From: Gammaproteobacteria bacterium
GTDB lineage: Bacteria > Pseudomonadota > Gammaproteobacteria > S144-34
NCBI GenBank assembly: GCA_015494165.1
Contig: WGBS01000233.1
Coordinates: 1-19,157 of the forward strand
Direction: 5' to 3'
DNA: 19,157 bases
Shown here: one piece after another, positions 7,017 through 15,072 of the stretch
Position numbering within the stretch: the first letter of the stretch is position 1
Layout of the letters: every line of letters starts with the position of its first letter
Translations under genes and position numbers: made by a program
Notes under the pieces: model-generated
The model's input: only the letters and a program-made list of their open reading frames with translations
Database searches by the model: none
Told to the model about the DNA's origin: nothing

Positions 7017-7556
7017 ATGGCGAGACTGCTGGAGCACTACCGCAAGAACGTGGTCGGGCAGCTCATGGAGCGCTTCGGCTACGAGAACGTGATGCAGGTG
7101 CCGAAGATCGAGAAGATCACGCTCAACATGGGCGTGGGCGAGGCCGTGAGCGACCGCAAGGTCATCGAGCACGCGATGAACGACCTCGCCCTCATCTCCG
7201 GCCAGCGTCCGGTGGTGACGCGCGCGCGCAAGTCGGTGGCGGGCTTCAAGATCCGCCAGGGCTGGCCCATCGGCTGCAAGGTGACGCTGCGCCGCGAGCG
7301 CATGTACGAGTTCCTGGACCGCCTCATCAACGTGGCGATCCCGCGCATCCGCGACTTCCGCGGCTTCAGCGCGCGCGCCTTCGACGGGCGCGGCAACTAC
7401 AGCCTTGGCGTGCGCGAGCAGATCATCTTCCCCGAGATCGACTACGACAAGATCGACGCGATCCGGGGGCTGGACATCACGATCACGACCACGGCGCGCA
7501 CCGACGAGGAGGCGCGCGCCCTGCTCGAGGCGTTCGATTTTCCGTTCCGCGGCTGA
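7017..7556 (+). CDS. rplE: 50S ribosomal protein L5
   Basis: L5 binds 5S rRNA in the central protuberance and contacts P-site tRNA. I choose ATG 7017 (MARLLEHYRKNVVGQLMERFGYENVMQVPKIEKITLNMGVGEAV), which gives exactly 179 residues, as in E. coli. A GTG at 6996 in the same frame would add seven residues (VSAGARA) and overlap the rplX stop; this is less likely. The internal segments RPVVTRARKSVAGFKIRQGWPIGCKVTLR and FPEIDYDKIDAIRGLDITITT are conserved. In E. coli S8 represses this operon at the start of rplE; I cannot verify a similar RNA fold here. Confidence 0.96.
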   Translation: MARLLEHYRKNVVGQLMERFGYENVMQVPKIEKITLNMGVGEAVSDRKVIEHAMNDLALISGQRPVVTRARKSVAGFKIRQGWPIGCKVTLRRERMYEFLDRLINVAIPRIRDFRGFSARAFDGRGNYSLGVREQIIFPEIDYDKIDAIRGLDITITTTARTDEEARALLEAFDFPFRG

Positions 7557-7573
7557 GCGGACGAGGTGAGGAC

Positions 7574-7879
7574 ATGGCGAAGGTTTCGGTCATCGAGAGA
7601 GAGCGCAAGCGCCAGCGGCTGGTGGCGCGCTATGCGCGCAAGCGCGCGGAGCTCAAGGCGATCATCCGCAACCCGAACTCCACGCCGGAGGCGCGGGCCG
7701 AGGCGCTGCGGCGCCTGCAGCAGATCCCGCGCAACGCGAGCCCCGTGCGCCTGCGCAACCGGTGCCGGCTGACGGGTCGGCCGCACGGCTACTACCGCAA
7801 GTTCGGCCTGGGGCGGAACAAGCTGCGCGAGGCGGCCATGCGCGGCGATATCCCGGGCCTCGTGAAGGCGAGCTGGTGA
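7574..7879 (+). CDS. rpsN: 30S ribosomal protein S14, long zinc-free type
   Basis: S14 is a head protein of the 30S subunit. The 101-residue length and the single cysteine in NRCRLTGRPHGYYRKFGLGRNKLREAAMRGDIPGLVKASW identify the long form that lacks the four zinc-binding cysteines, as in E. coli and most proteobacteria. The ATG at 7574 follows GAGGTGAGGA, a good ribosome binding region. It is positioned between rplE and rpsH as usual. Confidence 0.98.
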   Translation: MAKVSVIERERKRQRLVARYARKRAELKAIIRNPNSTPEARAEALRRLQQIPRNASPVRLRNRCRLTGRPHGYYRKFGLGRNKLREAAMRGDIPGLVKASW

Positions 7880-7892
7880 GGGTGCGGGCGCC

Positions 7893-8285
<393 letters not shown>

Positions 8286-8301
8286 GGACGGGAAGCAAGC
8301 C

Positions 8302-8826
8302 ATGTCGAGAATCGCCAAGCAGCCGGTGGTGGTGCCCAAGGGCGTGGAGGTGCGCGTCGAGGGCCAGCACGTGGCGGTCAAGGGTCCCAAGGGCGCGCTC
8401 GAGCTCGACGTCCACGAGAGCGTGGAAGTGCGGCTCGAGGAGGGCGCCGTGCGCGTGGCGCCGCGCAACGGCGCCTGGGCGCTGGCGGGCACCATGCGCT
8501 CGCTCATCAACAACATGGTCCTCGGCGTGAGCCAGGGTTTCGAGAAGAAGCTCGAGCTGGTGGGGGTCGGCTACCGCGCCCAGGCCCAGGGGCGCAAGCT
8601 GAACCTCTCGCTCGGCTTCTCGCATCCCGTCGAGATCGAGGTGCCGGAAGGGATCAGCGTCGAGACGCCGAGCCAGACCGAGATCGTGGTCAAGGGCATC
8701 GACAAGCAGCAGGTCGGCCAGGTGGCGGCGCAGATCCGCGCCCTGCGCCCGCCCGAGCCCTACAAGGGCAAGGGCGTGCGCTACGCCAACGAGCAGATTA
8801 TCCGGAAGGAAGCCAAGAAGAAGTGA
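8302..8826 (+). CDS. rplF: 50S ribosomal protein L6
   Basis: L6 lies at the base of the L7/L12 stalk near the sarcin-ricin loop. The 174-residue protein MSRIAKQPVVVPKGVEVRVEGQHVAVKGPKGALELDV has the two repeated domains of the family. The strongly conserved FEKKLELVGVGYRAQAQGRKLNLSLGFSHPVE begins the second, and the C-terminal PPEPYKGKGVRYANEQIIRKEAKKK is diagnostic. A 43-base gap with a small hairpin follows before rplR. Confidence 0.98.
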   Translation: MSRIAKQPVVVPKGVEVRVEGQHVAVKGPKGALELDVHESVEVRLEEGAVRVAPRNGAWALAGTMRSLINNMVLGVSQGFEKKLELVGVGYRAQAQGRKLNLSLGFSHPVEIEVPEGISVETPSQTEIVVKGIDKQQVGQVAAQIRALRPPEPYKGKGVRYANEQIIRKEAKKK

Positions 8827-8833
8827 CCGCGGA

Positions 8834-8847
8834 GGGGCGCAGGCCCC
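8834..8847 (+). other. Small hairpin between rplF and rplR
   Basis: A 5-bp perfect stem GGGGC/GCCCC with a GCAG loop sits in the 43-base rplF-rplR gap, one of the wider gaps of the spc block. No T-run follows, so it is not a terminator. It may affect mRNA stability or be chance in GC-rich DNA. Confidence 0.25.
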
Positions 8848-8869
8848 CGTGCGACGAGGGTAGAGGCAG

Positions 8870-9226
8870 ATGCGCGACAAGAAGGCCGCAAGACTGCGCC
8901 GGGCGCGCCGCACGCGGATGAAGATCCGCGAGCTGAGGGCCTACCGGCTGTGCGTGCACCGCACGCCGCGGCACATCTACGCCCAGATCATCGCCCCCGA
9001 CGGCGGGCATACGCTGGCGGCGGCCTCCACGCTGGAGAAGACCGTGCGCGAGGGCGTGCGCAGCACGGGCAACCGCGAGGCGGCGGCCGTGGTGGGGCGC
9101 CTCATCGCCGAGCGGGCGAAGGAGAAGGGCATCACGCGCGTCGCCTTCGACCGCTCCGGCTTCAAGTATCACGGCCGCGTCAAGGCCCTCGCCGAGGCGG
9201 CGCGCGAGGCCGGCCTGGAGTTCTGA
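8870..9226 (+). CDS. rplR: 50S ribosomal protein L18
   Basis: L18 binds 5S rRNA together with L5. The 118-residue product MRDKKAARLRRARRTRMKIRELRAYRLCVHRTPRHIYAQIIAPDGGHTLAAASTLEK ends with RVAFDRSGFKYHGRVKALAEAAREAGLEF, both hallmarks of the family; length is almost the same as E. coli (117). The start ATG follows GAGGGTAGAGGCAG. Thirteen bases later rpsE begins. Confidence 0.98.
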   Translation: MRDKKAARLRRARRTRMKIRELRAYRLCVHRTPRHIYAQIIAPDGGHTLAAASTLEKTVREGVRSTGNREAAAVVGRLIAERAKEKGITRVAFDRSGFKYHGRVKALAEAAREAGLEF

Positions 9227-9239
9227 GAGGTAGCGAGCG

Positions 9240-9743
9240 ATGGCGAACGGCGAGACCGGCAACGACGGCCTGCAGGAGAAGCTCATCGCCGTCAACCGCG
9301 TGGCCAAGGTGGTCAAGGGCGGGCGGCGCTTCGGCTTCACGGCGCTGACGGTGGTCGGCGACGGCCAGGGCCGCGTGGGCTTCGGCTACGGCAAGGCGCG
9401 CGAGGTGCCGCTGGCGATCCAGAAGGCGATGGAGAAGGCGCGCAAGAACATGCGCGAGATCCCGCTGCGCGAGGGGCGCACGCTGCATTATGCGATCACG
9501 GCCGAGCACGGGGCCTCCAAGGTCTACATGCAGCCCGCCTCCGAGGGCACGGGCATCATCGCCGGCGGCGCGATGCGCGCGGTCTTCGAGGTGCTGGGCG
9601 TGCGCGACGTGCTGGCCAAGTCGATCGGCTCGCGCAACCCCATCAACGTGGTGCGCGCCACGATGAAGGGGCTCGCGGCGATGCGCGCCCCCGAGGACAT
9701 CGCCGCCAAGCGCGGCAAGAAGGTCGAAGAGATCACGGGCTGA
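9240..9743 (+). CDS. rpsE: 30S ribosomal protein S5
   Basis: S5 contributes to translational accuracy and to the mRNA entry site. The 167-residue protein has the double-stranded-RNA-binding-like N-terminal domain LQEKLIAVNRVAKVVKGGRRFGFTALTVVGDGQGRVGFGYGKAREV. The KGGRRF loop is the region where spectinomycin-resistance changes occur in E. coli. The C-terminal half includes IIAGGAMRAVFEVLGVRDVLAKSIGSRNPINVVRATMKGL. Length equals that of the E. coli protein. Confidence 0.98.
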   Translation: MANGETGNDGLQEKLIAVNRVAKVVKGGRRFGFTALTVVGDGQGRVGFGYGKAREVPLAIQKAMEKARKNMREIPLREGRTLHYAITAEHGASKVYMQPASEGTGIIAGGAMRAVFEVLGVRDVLAKSIGSRNPINVVRATMKGLAAMRAPEDIAAKRGKKVEEITG

Positions 9744-9754
9744 GGAGGGGCGCC

Positions 9755-9943
9755 ATGGCCGCGGCGAAGAAGCTCAAGGTGACGCTGGTGCGCAGCTTCC
9801 ACGGGCGCCTCGCCAGCCACAAGGCCTGCGTGCGCGGCCTCGGCCTGCGCCGCATGCACCAGACCGTGACCGTGGACGACACGCCCGAGAACCGCGGGAT
9901 GATCCGCAAGGTGCACTACCTCCTGAAGGTGGAGGAGGCGTGA
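9755..9943 (+). CDS. rpmD: 50S ribosomal protein L30
   Basis: L30 is a small 50S protein absent from some bacterial lineages. The 62-residue product AAAKKLKVTLVRSFHGRLASHKACVRGLGLRRMHQTVTVDDTPENRGMIRKVHYLLKVEEA fits the family throughout. A GAGGGG ribosome binding site precedes the ATG. The stop lies one base from the rplO start, implying coupling. Confidence 0.97.
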   Translation: MAAAKKLKVTLVRSFHGRLASHKACVRGLGLRRMHQTVTVDDTPENRGMIRKVHYLLKVEEA

Positions 9944-9944
9944 G

Positions 9945-10379
9945 ATGAGGCTCAACACGCTCAAGCCCGCCCCCGGCAGCAAGCCCGCGCGCAAGCGCGT
10001 CGGCCGCGGCCCCGGCTCGGGCCTCGGCAAGACCTGCGGCCGCGGGCAGAAGGGCCAGAAGGCGCGCTCGGGCGGCTTCCACAAGGTGGGCTTCGAGGGC
10101 GGCCAGATGCCGCTGCAGCGGCGCCTGCCCAAGGTGGGCTTCCGCTCGCGCAAGGCGCGCGAGTGGGACGAGATCCGCCTGCACGAGCTCGCCAAGGTCG
10201 AGGGCGAGGTCGTCGACCTCGAGGCGCTGCGCAAGGCGGGGCTGATCTCCTCGGTGGTCAAGCGCGTCAAGGTCATCGCGAGCGGCGAGCTCACCCGGCC
10301 GGTGACGGTCAAGGGGCTCGCCGTGACCAAGGGCGCGCGCGCGGCCATCGAGGCCGCGGGCGGCCGCGTCGAGGACTGA
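9945..10379 (+). CDS. rplO: 50S ribosomal protein L15
   Basis: L15 is a late-assembly 50S protein with a long basic N-terminal extension that enters 23S rRNA. The 144-residue product starts MRLNTLKPAPGSKPARKRVGRGPGSGLGKTCGRGQKGQKARSGG, a glycine/arginine-rich tail typical of L15, and ends with GLAVTKGARAAIEAAGGRVED. Length is identical to E. coli L15. It is directly followed by secY after 10 bases. Confidence 0.98.
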   Translation: MRLNTLKPAPGSKPARKRVGRGPGSGLGKTCGRGQKGQKARSGGFHKVGFEGGQMPLQRRLPKVGFRSRKAREWDEIRLHELAKVEGEVVDLEALRKAGLISSVVKRVKVIASGELTRPVTVKGLAVTKGARAAIEAAGGRVED

Positions 10380-10389
10380 GGCCGGGGCG

Positions 10390-11751
10390 ATGGCGCGCGC
10401 GGGAGCGGCGACGGCGGCGGCCGGAGGGCTGGGCGACCTCGCGCGCCTCGGCGACCTGCGCCGGCGCCTGCTCTTCGTGCTGGGGGCGCTGGTGGTCTTC
10501 CGCATCGGCGCCCACATCCCGGTGCCCGGCATCGACTCGGCGGTGCTGGCGCAGCTCTTCGAGCAGCAGCGCGGCACCATCCTCGACATGTTCAACATGT
10601 TCTCGGGCGGGGCGCTCAAGCGCTTCACCATCTTCGCCCTCGGCATCATGCCTTACATCTCGGCCTCCATCATCATGCAGCTCATGACGGTGGTGGTGCC
10701 GAGCCTCGAGCAGCTCAAGAAGGAGGGCGAGGCCGGGCGGCGCAAGATCACGCAGTACACGCGCTACGGCACGGTCGCCCTCGCCACCTTCCAGGCCATC
10801 GGCGTGGCGATCGCGCTCCAGGGCCAGCACTTCGGCGGCCAGCCCGTGGTGCCGAACCCGGGGCCGGGCTTCATCTTCACGACCACGGTGACGCTGGTGA
10901 CGGGGACCATGTTCCTCATGTGGCTCGGCGAGCAGGTCACCGAGCGCGGCATCGGCAACGGCATCTCGCTCATCATCTTCGCGGGCATCGTCGCCGGGCT
11001 GCCCTCGGCCGTGGGCGGCACGCTGGAGCTCGCGCGCACCGGCGAGCTCGGCCCCTTCGAGATCCTGTTCCTGTTCATGCTCGCCCTCGGCGTCACCGCC
11101 TTCGTGGTCTTCGTCGAGCGCGGGCAGCGGCGCATCCCCATGAACTACGCGCGCCGCCAGCAGGGCCGGCGCGTCTATGCGCAGCAGTCGAGCTACCTGC
11201 CGCTCAAGCTCAACATGGCGGGCGTGATCCCGCCCATCTTCGCCTCGAGCATCATCCTCTTCCCGGCCACGCTGGGGAACTGGTTCGGCCAGAGCGAGGA
11301 GCTCTCCTGGCTGCAGGACCTCGCGCAGACGCTCTCGCCCGGCCAGCCGGTCTACGTGCTGGTCTACTCGGTGGCGATCATCTTCTTCTGCTTCTTCTAC
11401 ACGGCGCTCGTCTTCAACGCGCGCGAGACCGCCGAGAACCTCAAGAAGAGCGGGGCCTTCATCCCCGGCATCCGGCCCGGGGAGCAGACCGCGCGCTACA
11501 TCGACGGCGTCATGACCCGGCTGACGCTGGCGGGGGCCATCTACGTCACGGCCGTGTGCCTGCTGCCGGAGTTCCTGATCCTCTACTGGAACGTGCCCTT
11601 CTACTTCGGCGGGACCTCGCTGCTGATCGTCGTCGTCGTGGTGATGGATTTCATGGCCCAGGTGCAGGCGCACCTGATGTCGCACCAGTACGAGAGCCTG
11701 ATGAAGAAGGCCAACATCAAGAGCTGGGGCGCGCGCGGCGCGCCGCGCTGA
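10390..11751 (+). CDS. secY: Preprotein translocase channel subunit SecY
   Basis: SecY is the channel of the SecYEG translocon in the inner membrane. The 453-residue protein is hydrophobic with about ten membrane segments, the first near residues 28-45 (LLFVLGALVVFRIGAHIPVPGID), followed by the plug-region pattern FNMFSGGALKRFTIFALGIMPYISASIIMQL. Conserved cytosolic loops include ERGQRRIPMNYARRQQGRRVY, the ribosome/SecA-contacting basic loop, and FNARETAENLKKSGAFIPGIRPG. The C-terminus YESLMKKANIKSWG is of gammaproteobacterial type. It is ten residues longer than E. coli SecY, mostly through an Ala/Gly-rich N-terminus (MARAGAATAAAGGLGD). It sits inside the spc operon as usual. Confidence 0.98.
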   Translation: MARAGAATAAAGGLGDLARLGDLRRRLLFVLGALVVFRIGAHIPVPGIDSAVLAQLFEQQRGTILDMFNMFSGGALKRFTIFALGIMPYISASIIMQLMTVVVPSLEQLKKEGEAGRRKITQYTRYGTVALATFQAIGVAIALQGQHFGGQPVVPNPGPGFIFTTTVTLVTGTMFLMWLGEQVTERGIGNGISLIIFAGIVAGLPSAVGGTLELARTGELGPFEILFLFMLALGVTAFVVFVERGQRRIPMNYARRQQGRRVYAQQSSYLPLKLNMAGVIPPIFASSIILFPATLGNWFGQSEELSWLQDLAQTLSPGQPVYVLVYSVAIIFFCFFYTALVFNARETAENLKKSGAFIPGIRPGEQTARYIDGVMTRLTLAGAIYVTAVCLLPEFLILYWNVPFYFGGTSLLIVVVVVMDFMAQVQAHLMSHQYESLMKKANIKSWGARGAPR

Positions 11752-11770
11752 GCCCCGGGAGGCAGCGACC

Positions 11771-11884
11771 ATGAAGGTACGGGCGTCCGTCAAGCGTATC
11801 TGCCGCAACTGCAAGATCATCCGGCGCAAGGGCGTGGTGCGGGTCATCTGCAAGGACCCCCGCCACAAGCAGCGCCAGGGCTGA
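11771..11884 (+). CDS. rpmJ: 50S ribosomal protein L36, zinc-binding type
   Basis: L36 is the smallest 50S protein. This 37-codon gene encodes MKVRASVKRICRNCKIIRRK and continues to the typical HKQRQG end. Cys11, Cys14, Cys27 and His32 form the CCCH zinc ribbon of the zinc-binding L36 form. It lies 19 bases after secY with no infA between, which is the gammaproteobacterial arrangement (betaproteobacteria usually have infA here). It is the last gene of the spc operon. Confidence 0.97.
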   Translation: MKVRASVKRICRNCKIIRRKGVVRVICKDPRHKQRQG

Positions 11885-11889
11885 GCGTC

Positions 11890-11917
11890 TTGCGTGCGGC
11901 CCGAAAGCCGGTAAAAT
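11890..11917 (+). promoter_or_regulatory. Candidate sigma70 promoter of the alpha operon
   Basis: The 81-base gap before rpsM holds an AT-rich patch that stands out from the surrounding GC-rich sequence. TAAAAT (11912-11917) matches the -10 consensus at five of six positions, and TTGCGT (11890-11895) is a partial -35 with a 16-base spacer. The position agrees with the separate alpha-operon promoter known in E. coli. An inverted repeat (11909-11930) overlaps the -10. A ribosome binding site AGGAG (11950-11954) follows for rpsM. Confidence 0.5.
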
Positions 11918-11930
11918 AAACCGTTTACCG
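11909..11930. repeat. Inverted repeat in the spc-alpha gap
   Basis: CGGTAAA (11909-11915) and TTTACCG (11924-11930) form a perfect 7-bp inverted repeat with an 8-base spacer. It overlaps the candidate -10 element and the probable transcription start. It could be an operator or an mRNA hairpin; there is no T-run, so it is not a standard terminator. Confidence 0.4.
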
Positions 11931-11965
11931 CGGACCCAGTCCAGGATCCAGGAGAGCGACCGAAC

Positions 11966-12325
11966 ATGGCCCGCATCGCTGGCGTCAACGTGCCCGCGCA
12001 GAAGCACGCGGTCATCGCCCTGACCTACATCTACGGCATCGGCCGCTCGCGCGCGCGCCAGATCTGCGAGGCGGCGGGCGTGCGCCCCGACGTCAAGATC
12101 AAGGACCTGACCGAGGCTGAGCTCGACGCCCTGCGCACCGAGGTCGGCAAGTACACGGTCGAGGGCGACCTGCGGCGCGAGGTGTCCATGAACATCAAGC
12201 GCCTCATGGACCTCGGCTGCTACCGCGGGCTGCGCCACCGCCGCGGGCTGCCGGTGCGCGGCCAGCGCACGCGCACCAACGCGCGCACGCGCAAGGGCCC
12301 GCGCCGCCCGGTGGGCCGCCGCTGA
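11966..12325 (+). CDS. rpsM: 30S ribosomal protein S13
   Basis: S13 lies at the top of the 30S head and forms bridges to the 50S subunit and contacts P-site tRNA. The 119-residue product MARIAGVNVPAQKHAVIALTYIYGIGRSRARQICEAAGV has the helix-two-turn-helix region and ends with the basic tail RGLRHRRGLPVRGQRTRTNARTRKGPRRPVGRR. It is the first gene of the alpha operon. In E. coli S4 represses translation at a pseudoknot around the rpsM start; I cannot confirm such a fold here. Confidence 0.98.
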   Translation: MARIAGVNVPAQKHAVIALTYIYGIGRSRARQICEAAGVRPDVKIKDLTEAELDALRTEVGKYTVEGDLRREVSMNIKRLMDLGCYRGLRHRRGLPVRGQRTRTNARTRKGPRRPVGRR

Positions 12326-12359
12326 GCGCCGAGCCACGACAGGAGCACACGGGACCGAC

Positions 12360-12746
12360 ATGGCCAAGGCAAGCCGCACCCGCAAGAAGATCAAGAAGAC
12401 CGTCTCGGACGGCGTGGCACACATCCACGCCTCCTTCAACAACACGATCATCACCATCACCGACCGCGCGGGCAACGCGCTCGCATGGTCCTCGGCGGGC
12501 AGCTCCGGCTTCCGCGGCTCGCGCAAGAGCACGCCCTTCGCCGCCCAGGTGGCGGCCGAGCGCGCCGGCAAGGCGGCGCAGGAGCACGGGGTCAAGAACC
12601 TCGAGGTGCGGGTCAAGGGGCCGGGGCCGGGGCGCGAGTCCGCCGTGCGCGCGCTGCACGCGGTCGGCTTCCGCATCACCAACATCTCGGACGTGACGCC
12701 CATCCCGCACAACGGCTGCCGTCCGCCCAAGAAGCGGCGGGTCTGA
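12360..12746 (+). CDS. rpsK: 30S ribosomal protein S11
   Basis: S11 forms part of the 30S platform at the mRNA exit. The 128-residue protein includes GVAHIHASFNNTIITITDRAGNALAWSSAGSSGFRGSRKSTPFAAQVAAE. It ends PIPHNGCRPPKKRRV, where the Asn-Gly pair is the isoaspartate site described in E. coli S11. The N-terminus is MAKASRTRKKIKKTVSDG. It lies 34 bases after rpsM, with the ribosome binding site CAGGAG upstream. Confidence 0.98.
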   Translation: MAKASRTRKKIKKTVSDGVAHIHASFNNTIITITDRAGNALAWSSAGSSGFRGSRKSTPFAAQVAAERAGKAAQEHGVKNLEVRVKGPGPGRESAVRALHAVGFRITNISDVTPIPHNGCRPPKKRRV

Positions 12747-12762
12747 GGCCAGGAGGCGCACC

Positions 12763-13392
<630 letters not shown>

Positions 13393-13410
13393 CCCCAGAG
13401 GGACACGGCG

Positions 13411-14409
13411 ATGCAGGGTTCGGTCAGCGAGTTTCTCAAGCCGCGCAGCGTGCAGGTCCAGGCGCTGGACCCGCGGCACGCGCGCATCACGCTGGAGCCG
13501 CTCGAGCGCGGCTTCGGCCACACCCTGGGCAACGCCCTGCGGCGCATCCTGCTCTCGTCCATGCCGGGCGCGGCCGTGGTCGAGGTCGAGATCGAGGGCG
13601 TGCTGCACGAGTACACGACCATCGAGGGCGTGCAGGAGGACGTCATCGACATCCTCCTCAACCTCAAGGGCCTCGCCATCCGTATGCACGCGCGCGACGA
13701 GGCCACGCTCACGCTGAGCAAGAAGGGCCCGGGCGTGGTCACGGCCGCCGACATCGCCCTCGACCACGACGTCGAGATCGTCAACCCTGAGCACGTCATC
13801 GCCCACCTCAACAAGGGCGGCGAGCTCAACATGACGCTCAAGGTCGCGCGCGGGCGCGGCTACGAGCCGGTGACGGCGCGGCGCGCCGCCGGCGAGGACC
13901 GCCCCATCGGCAAGCTGCAGCTCGACGCGAGCTTCAGCCCCGTGCGGCGCGTGGCCTACAACGTCGAGAGCGCGCGCGTCGAGCAGCGCACCGACCTCGA
14001 CAAGCTGGTCATCGACATCGAGACCAACGGCACCATCGACCCCGAGGAGGCCATCCGGCGCGCGGCGCGCATCCTCCAGGAGCAGCTCTCGGTCTTCGTC
14101 GAGCTCGAGGGCAAGGAGGAGGCTGCGCCGGCCGAGCGCAAGAAGACCGAGATCGACCCCATCCTCCTGCGGCCCATCGACGACCTCGAGCTCAGCGTGC
14201 GCTCGGCGAACTGCCTCAAGGCCGAGGGCATCCACTACGTGGGCGACCTCATCCAGTGGACCGAGGTGGAGCTGCTCAAGACGCCCAATCTCGGCAAGAA
14301 GTCGCTCACCGAGATCAAGGACGTGCTCGCCAGCCACGGCCTGCAGCTCGGCATGAAGCTCGAGAACTGGCCGCCGCCGGAGCTGGGCAAGGAGAAGGCC
14401 TCCGCCTGA
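13411..14409 (+). CDS. rpoA: DNA-directed RNA polymerase subunit alpha
   Basis: The alpha subunit dimer scaffolds RNA polymerase assembly, and its C-terminal domain contacts UP elements and activators. The 332-residue product has the N-terminal domain with LEPLERGFGHTLGNALRRILLSSMPGAAVVEVEI. The C-terminal domain (about residues 245-320) reads LRPIDDLELSVRSANCLKAEGIHYVGDLIQ. Arg264, Asn267, Cys268, Leu269 and Lys270 correspond to the DNA-contacting residues 265-271 of E. coli. The ending GMKLENWPPPELG is typical of gammaproteobacteria. The ATG at 13411 follows an AGAGGGA ribosome binding region. It is co-transcribed with rpsD and rplQ. Confidence 0.98.
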   Translation: MQGSVSEFLKPRSVQVQALDPRHARITLEPLERGFGHTLGNALRRILLSSMPGAAVVEVEIEGVLHEYTTIEGVQEDVIDILLNLKGLAIRMHARDEATLTLSKKGPGVVTAADIALDHDVEIVNPEHVIAHLNKGGELNMTLKVARGRGYEPVTARRAAGEDRPIGKLQLDASFSPVRRVAYNVESARVEQRTDLDKLVIDIETNGTIDPEEAIRRAARILQEQLSVFVELEGKEEAAPAERKKTEIDPILLRPIDDLELSVRSANCLKAEGIHYVGDLIQWTEVELLKTPNLGKKSLTEIKDVLASHGLQLGMKLENWPPPELGKEKASA

Positions 14410-14428
14410 GGCAGGGGAGCGAAGTACC

Positions 14429-14815
14429 ATGCGTCACCGCAAGGCCGGCAGGCACCTCAACCGCACGAGCGCGCACCGGCGCGCCATGTTCCGCAACATG
14501 GCCGCCTCGCTCTTCCGCCACGAGCGCATCCGCACAACGCTCCCCAAGGCGAAGGAGCTCAGGCGCGTGGCCGAGCCGCTCATCACGCTCGCCAAGGAGG
14601 ACACCGTGGCGCGGCGGCGGCTCGCCTTCGCGCGCCTGCGCGACAAGGAGGCGGTGCGCAAGCTCTTCGAGGAGCTGGGCCCGCGCTACCGCGAGCGCCC
14701 CGGCGGCTACACCCGCATCCTCAAGATGGGCTTCCGCCCCAGCGACGCCGCCCCCATGGCGCTGGTGGAGCTCGTCGACCGGCCCCAGCCCTCGGAGGGG
14801 GCGGAAGAGGCCTGA
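14429..14815 (+). CDS. rplQ: 50S ribosomal protein L17
   Basis: L17 lies at the solvent side of the 50S subunit near the tunnel exit. The 128-residue product MRHRKAGRHLNRTSAHRRAMFRNMAASLFRHERIRTTLPKAKELRRVAEPLITLAKED is canonical, and the C-terminal part includes GGYTRILKMGFRPSDAAPMALVELVDR. It closes the alpha operon. Two hairpins lie downstream. Confidence 0.98.
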   Translation: MRHRKAGRHLNRTSAHRRAMFRNMAASLFRHERIRTTLPKAKELRRVAEPLITLAKEDTVARRRLAFARLRDKEAVRKLFEELGPRYRERPGGYTRILKMGFRPSDAAPMALVELVDRPQPSEGAEEA

Positions 14816-14821
14816 GCCGCG

Positions 14822-14836
14822 GCCGCCTGCGGCGGC
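14822..14836 (+). other. Hairpin just after rplQ
   Basis: A perfect 6-bp stem GCCGCC/GGCGGC with a TGC loop begins seven bases after the rplQ stop codon. No T-run follows. It may protect the 3' end of the alpha-operon mRNA or assist termination together with the next hairpin. Confidence 0.4.
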
Positions 14837-14873
14837 ACAGGCGGGAGACGGGGATCGGGAGGTGGGGGTTGGA

Positions 14874-14904
14874 GCGCCCTTCGGGCGCGGCCTTTTGGTC
14901 TTTC
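14874..14904 (+). terminator. Probable intrinsic terminator of the alpha operon
   Basis: GCGCCC (14874-14879) and GGGCGC (14883-14888) make a 6-bp GC stem with a TTC loop, followed by the T-rich stretch CCTTTTGGTCTTT. The T-run is interrupted, so it is an imperfect intrinsic terminator. Its position between the end of a five-gene operon and an unrelated gene supports the call. Confidence 0.55.
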
Positions 14905-15029
14905 CCGTCTCCCGCAACCCGTCTCCCGTCTCCTGTTTCCCGTCACCCGTCACCTGTCTCCCGTCTCCCGTCACCCGTCACCTGTCTCCCGTCTCCCGTC
15001 ACCCGTCTCCCGTAACCCGCCTCCCGTGC
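14904..15029. repeat. Tandem array of 18 degenerate heptamers
   Basis: From 14904 to 15029 the sequence divides without any gap or frame slip into 18 units of 7 bases with consensus CCCGTCT or CCCGTCA. Variants are CCTGTCT, CCTGTTT, CCCGCAA, CCCGTAA and CCCGCCT; the last unit is CCCGTGC. On the other strand this reads as (A/T)GACGGG repeats. Units 8-11 (14953-14980) recur as units 12-14 (14981-15001), giving a 28-base superperiod. The array lies between the alpha-operon terminator and the next gene. There are no spacers, so it is not a CRISPR, and open frames through it are repeat artefacts. Confidence 0.95.
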
Positions 15030-15031
15030 AC

Positions 15032-15037
15032 TAGACT
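15032..15037 (+). promoter_or_regulatory. Possible -10 element for the SAM hydrolase gene
   Basis: TAGACT, within CACTAGACTGC immediately after the heptamer array, resembles a -10 hexamer and lies 35 bases before the ATG at 15073. No good -35 is found at the right distance, because that position falls in the last heptamers. This is a weak suggestion. A ribosome binding site GGGAGG (15059-15064) follows. Confidence 0.25.
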
Positions 15038-15072
15038 GCAACCGTCTCCGGGCCAGCCGGGAGGCTCGAACG

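Noticed and set aside
14315..14974. Minus-strand open frame starting with MTGDGRQVTGDGKQETGDG
   Set aside because: The repetitive start is the translation of the heptamer array, and the rest is antisense to rplQ and rpoA.
14904..15029. Possible CRISPR array
   Set aside because: Units are 7 bases, contiguous and without unique spacers; there are no cas genes nearby.
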